The notes under the pieces are model-generated. The model worked only from the letters and a program-made list of their open reading frames with translations. It ran no database searches and had not been told where the DNA came from. A program made the translations under genes and the position numbers. From Treponema sp. JC4 (GTDB taxonomy: Bacteria > Spirochaetota > Spirochaetia > Treponematales > Treponemataceae), in NCBI RefSeq assembly GCF_000260795.1, contig NZ_AJGU01000001.1, positions 62,001-126,000 on the forward strand: a stretch of DNA of 64,000 bases. Reading direction: 5' to 3'. This document shows positions 61,236-64,000 of this stretch, in pieces. Every line of letters starts with the position of its first letter. Position 1 is the first letter of the stretch.

Positions 61236-63272
61236 TTATCGTTTTGCAACAGTTTTTATTTTTTCTATTAAAGTATCATCCTTTGAAAGTTCTTCAAGTT
61301 CAATCGGGAGTCTGTAAGTCCAGTTGAATTTTGAAACAGAGCCCGGAATGTTGATTCTTTCGTCAGCGGCATTATCAAGCCAGTAGCGTTTTTCCATATA
61401 AAGGAAATCCTGAATTGGTGAAATAAACCACATGCTGTTTGCTTTAGCGCAGGAAAGCATGATTTTTTCTGCAAGTTCAGGAGTAAAATCTTCATTAGAA
61501 AGTTTTGCAGCTTCGTTCCAGTCCTTTGCAATGCCAAAATCAGAAGCATTTTCGTAAACAAAGGCTTTTGCGCTGTCTTTTTCTTCATTCCACCACTGGC
61601 GGTTTGTAGAAGAATCGTGAACCGAGGTAGTTGCAACAGAAAGAGCAGTGTAATCTGCAAACGGAATATAAGGCTGTCCGTTTTCTGCCCATTTTCTTGT
61701 CCAGCGGATTACGCGGAGACCAAGAATACCGTTCTTTTCCATTACTACAGGGACACATTCAATATTTACACCCAAATCTTCTCCACAAGGAGTCATTTTT
61801 ACAGATTTTGTAAGTGCTGAAAGTATTTCGTCAGACTGTTTTTTCCAGAGAACTTCGTTTTTAGCGTCCAGAGCGTCGAATTCTTTTTTAAGACTGTCTT
61901 TTTCGCGGTCAGAAAGTGTCTGCCATGAGGTTGATTTGAAGTAAATCCAGAGTGGAACAAACTTATTTTTTGCAACTTCAAGAAGTGTGCGGTTTGACCA
62001 GTAGTCTACAAGCTTCTGACGGATGCGGTTTGCAGCATCATCATTGCAGTAGGCAGAAAGGTCTGTCCAGTAAATCTGCTGAGAGCCTTTTACAGTTTTT
62101 TTGAAGCGCCAGAGTTCTTCGTTTTCAATTTTGTCGCAGAAAACAGAAAGAATTTTGTGGGCACTTTCATGGTTCCAGGTGATGTCTTCAATAACTCCGG
62201 TTGGAATGTGAGGCTGACTGAGCCAGCGGATTCTGTCATCATCAAAGCCAAGATTGTATAAATCTTCAATTTTAAGGGCAGCATAAGGTTCTGTGTGGCC
62301 ATTGATAGCATTTGCATCTGTATCAGGAATAGCCCAGATTCGGAAAAATCCCAGAATGTGGTCTAAGCGGTATGCATCATAGTATTTTTCTGAAAGGGTA
62401 AGGCGCTTTTTCCACCAGGAATAATTATCTGCCTTGAGGTTTTTCCAGTTGTAAGTAGGAAAGCCCCAGTTCTGACCGGTTGGATTTTCGTTATCAACAG
62501 GAGAGCCTGCACGTAAGTTCTGGTTAAAGAACTGAGGGAAAGCCCAGGCATCGCAGGAATCGTCGTTCATCAAAATAGGCATATCACCCTTGATTTTGAT
62601 TCCCAGTTCATGAACCTTTTTTGTGGCTGCCGTAAACTGCTGATCTGCAATCATCTGGCACCAGGCATGGAAAAGATGCTCTTTATAGAAGGCTTTTGTG
62701 TTCCAGAGTTTTTTAATTTCTTCCGGAGTTTTCTGCTGGTCTTCTTTAAGCCATGCTTTCCAGCTTGCCTGTTCGTATTTATGTTTCAGATTTTTATAAA
62801 CGGCGTAAGTTTTTACCCAGTCGTTGTCAGAAATCCATTTTGCGAGGTCAGCATCAGGACTTCCTTTTTTGTAAGTTTCTGTTGTGGCCCAGAGAGAAAG
62901 AATCAGGGCTTCTTTTGCCTTTGAAATTCCGTCGTAGTCGTAACGAAGGGTATAGGCAAATTTCTGAATAAAATCGTCGTAGCGTTTTTTGAATTTTTCA
63001 TCAGAATTATAAAGAGCTTCAAATTCAGGGATATCTTTTAGTCTGATGTAGATTGGATGAAGAGCATAAGCTGAAAGTCCTGAATAAGGAGAGCTTTGAG
63101 TTCCAGTGTCGTTTACAGGAAGAAGCTGAATTAAATCGATATCAGCTTTTTTACAGAACTCGGCAAAAAGGGCCAGATCAGGATATTCACCGATTACAGG
63201 ATTTTCTTTTGTATACAAGGCTCCAAGCGGAACCGCAATACCAGTTAGTTTTTTTGTAGATGCTTTAGCCAT
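61236..63272 (-). CDS. malQ: 4-alpha-glucanotransferase (amylomaltase, GH77)
   Basis: 678 residues. GH77 motifs are the N-terminal SSPYSGLSAYALHPIYI, the nucleophile region YDAYRLDHILGFFRIW, the acid region PCGEDLGVN and VHDSSTNRQWW. It transfers maltodextrin segments between chains, feeding glycogen or maltose use. The length is within the longer amylomaltase group. The promoter has TATAAT 6 nt before the ATG (leaderless type), and the GH13 gene follows after 30 nt, so the two form an operon. Confidence 0.94.
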   Translation of the reverse strand: MAKASTKKLTGIAVPLGALYTKENPVIGEYPDLALFAEFCKKADIDLIQLLPVNDTGTQSSPYSGLSAYALHPIYIRLKDIPEFEALYNSDEKFKKRYDDFIQKFAYTLRYDYDGISKAKEALILSLWATTETYKKGSPDADLAKWISDNDWVKTYAVYKNLKHKYEQASWKAWLKEDQQKTPEEIKKLWNTKAFYKEHLFHAWCQMIADQQFTAATKKVHELGIKIKGDMPILMNDDSCDAWAFPQFFNQNLRAGSPVDNENPTGQNWGFPTYNWKNLKADNYSWWKKRLTLSEKYYDAYRLDHILGFFRIWAIPDTDANAINGHTEPYAALKIEDLYNLGFDDDRIRWLSQPHIPTGVIEDITWNHESAHKILSVFCDKIENEELWRFKKTVKGSQQIYWTDLSAYCNDDAANRIRQKLVDYWSNRTLLEVAKNKFVPLWIYFKSTSWQTLSDREKDSLKKEFDALDAKNEVLWKKQSDEILSALTKSVKMTPCGEDLGVNIECVPVVMEKNGILGLRVIRWTRKWAENGQPYIPFADYTALSVATTSVHDSSTNRQWWNEEKDSAKAFVYENASDFGIAKDWNEAAKLSNEDFTPELAEKIMLSCAKANSMWFISPIQDFLYMEKRYWLDNAADERINIPGSVSKFNWTYRLPIELEELSKDDTLIEKIKTVAKR

Positions 63273-63278
63273 GCAAGA

Positions 63279-63287
63279 ATTATAACA
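63279..63287 (-). promoter_or_regulatory. extended -10 promoter of malQ, leaderless type
   Basis: On the minus strand the box TGTTATAAT (TG plus TATAAT) ends 6 nt before the ATG at 63272. The upstream region is T-rich, without a clear -35, which fits an extended -10 promoter. No Shine-Dalgarno is present. Confidence 0.6.
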
Positions 63288-63330
63288 TAAAATAAGAGAA
63301 AAAAAGAATAAAAAAAGCCTTAGGATATTG

Positions 63331-63370
63331 AAAAAAGTAAAAAAAAAAATCCCGCCCTAAAGGGACGGGA
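63331..63370 (-). terminator. rho-independent terminator of the partial gene at the right edge
   Basis: Arms TCCCG and CGGGA with inner CCC/GGG pairs (63350-63370) are followed on the minus strand by a run of ten or more T's. It starts 17 nt after the stop codon of the gene at 63387. Confidence 0.88.
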
Positions 63371-63386
63371 AATTAAGTCAAAAAAA

Positions 63387-64000
63387 CTATTCTTTGATTT
63401 CGATTACTGCAAGACCGCCTACATCAGCACGTCTTACATCCATAATAGTTCCCTTTACGTTGTAAGTACCAGATGAAGCTGTGTTGTTTGTATAAACCAA
63501 TACAGGAACATATTCTGGCTTTGGAATTCCGCCTGAACCTGTTTTGTAACCACAGAAGGCTGTTCCGTTGATGCAGTTTGCATAGCCGTCAGCATTAACA
63601 GGATCTACCTTTGTAATCTTAATTTCAAATTCAGTTGGTTTTCCGATAATCTTGTTATCGCTTACGAACTTCTTGAAAACCAGAGCAGACTGTCTTGCAA
63701 GTGTTGTCATAATTACAGGAGAAGTAAGAGCAATATCAAGCTTCTTTCTGTATTCTTTATCACCCCAAGAAGAGATGCGTTTTGCAAGATCCTTCTGAAT
63801 AACCAGCTGAGTTTTTTCAGTAGATTTTCCTGTGTTAGGGTTCATTGTAGCTGTTTCCAGTGGATTTCCTTCTTTATCACAGCCGATAGATGTCATGTCA
63901 GAAATTGTAACAAGAAGTTCTGTATCAGTTCTGTTAATCTGAACTGTATAATCCTGTCTTGTATATCCTACACCGACTTTTTTAACGCCCCAACCAGAAA
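63387..64000 (-). CDS. unidentified protein, partial (N-terminus beyond the right edge)
   Basis: The frame is open from the stop at 63387 to the window edge (204 codons); the earliest residues read SGWGVKKVGVGYTRQDYTVQ. An internal ATG at 63896 is not needed as a start. The visible part has alternating strands and helices, two Cys in INGTAFCGYKTGSGG and NRTDTELLVTISDMTSIGCD, and ends VIEIKE. No motif is recognised. A terminator follows. A periplasmic or lipoprotein family of spirochaetes is possible but not shown. Confidence 0.6.
   Translation of the reverse strand, partial: SGWGVKKVGVGYTRQDYTVQINRTDTELLVTISDMTSIGCDKEGNPLETATMNPNTGKSTEKTQLVIQKDLAKRISSWGDKEYRKKLDIALTSPVIMTTLARQSALVFKKFVSDNKIIGKPTEFEIKITKVDPVNADGYANCINGTAFCGYKTGSGGIPKPEYVPVLVYTNNTASSGTYNVKGTIMDVRRADVGGLAVIEIKE

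Noticed and set aside
1-64000. tRNA, rRNA or transposase genes
   Set aside because: No cloverleaf, rRNA core or transposase motif was found in the intergenic spaces read; I cannot exclude a small non-coding RNA.

Overview
The window looks like a chromosomal segment from a gut- or rumen-type Treponema (Spirochaetota). The grounds are moderate GC, an EF-G of the spirochaete/mitochondrial (spdEFG1) type, many lipoproteins and periplasmic or outer-membrane proteins without close named relatives, a diguanylate cyclase, a BMP-type (TmpC-like) nucleoside ABC importer, and intergenic spaces full of G/C-rich hairpin repeats. There are about 50 protein genes, two of them frameshifted. I see no tRNA or rRNA gene, no CRISPR array, no transposase and no phage genes. 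The genus call is inference from gene content.

Layout. 1-2212 (minus): the end of a polyketide or aryl-polyene-like locus (methyltransferase, ketosynthase) cut by the window edge. 2280-3359: an M15 peptidase. 3532-12561 (minus): one long compact operon, hisA-hisIE fusion, hisD, def, fmt, PASTA protein, aroDE, rpiA, RluA-type pseudouridine synthase. 12661-14610: MATE pump and LMW phosphatase. 14852-15761: metA with a poly-A frameshift. 15829-20004 (plus): a tight four-gene unit (degenerate hydrolase, U32 protein, outer-membrane protein, phosphoesterase lipoprotein). 20081-21909: a (p)ppGpp synthetase gene with a second poly-A frameshift. 22054-27828: a complete RND efflux operon with a small PII-like partner. 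27834-30007: prfA-prmC.

30008-33700 is the most accessory part: a repeat-rich gap, an orphan double-glycine-leader peptide gene, a MITE-like repeat, a DUF4874/DUF4832 lipoprotein and a secreted lipase-like lipoprotein with a switch-like mRNA leader. 33742-35894: a HAD phosphatase and a group B-like [FeFe]-hydrogenase. 35999-40644: diguanylate cyclase, mnmG and a STAS/zinc-ribbon protein. 40604-45351: an oxidoreductase/methyltransferase pair, adenosine deaminase and oligopeptidase F. 45421-50019: nucleoside importer with a MarR regulator. 51058-53973: P-loop protein and EF-G. 54147-57494: outer-membrane protein, argR and a threonine-synthase-like protein without its PLP lysine. 57507-63272: alpha-amylase-family protein and malQ (maltodextrin or glycogen use). 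63387-64000: an unidentified partial gene.

Three themes recur. (1) Several genes carry a -10 box 6-9 nt before the ATG and no Shine-Dalgarno, so leaderless mRNAs may be common here. (2) Convergent gene ends are separated by nested inverted repeats, and one repeat motif occurs in at least two gaps. (3) Several enzyme homologues keep the fold signatures but lack catalytic residues (alpha/beta hydrolase at 15829, threonine synthase-like at 56178, the HD hydrolase half of Rel). The two frameshifts both sit in short poly-A runs, so sequencing or assembly error has to be excluded before calling them pseudogenes.
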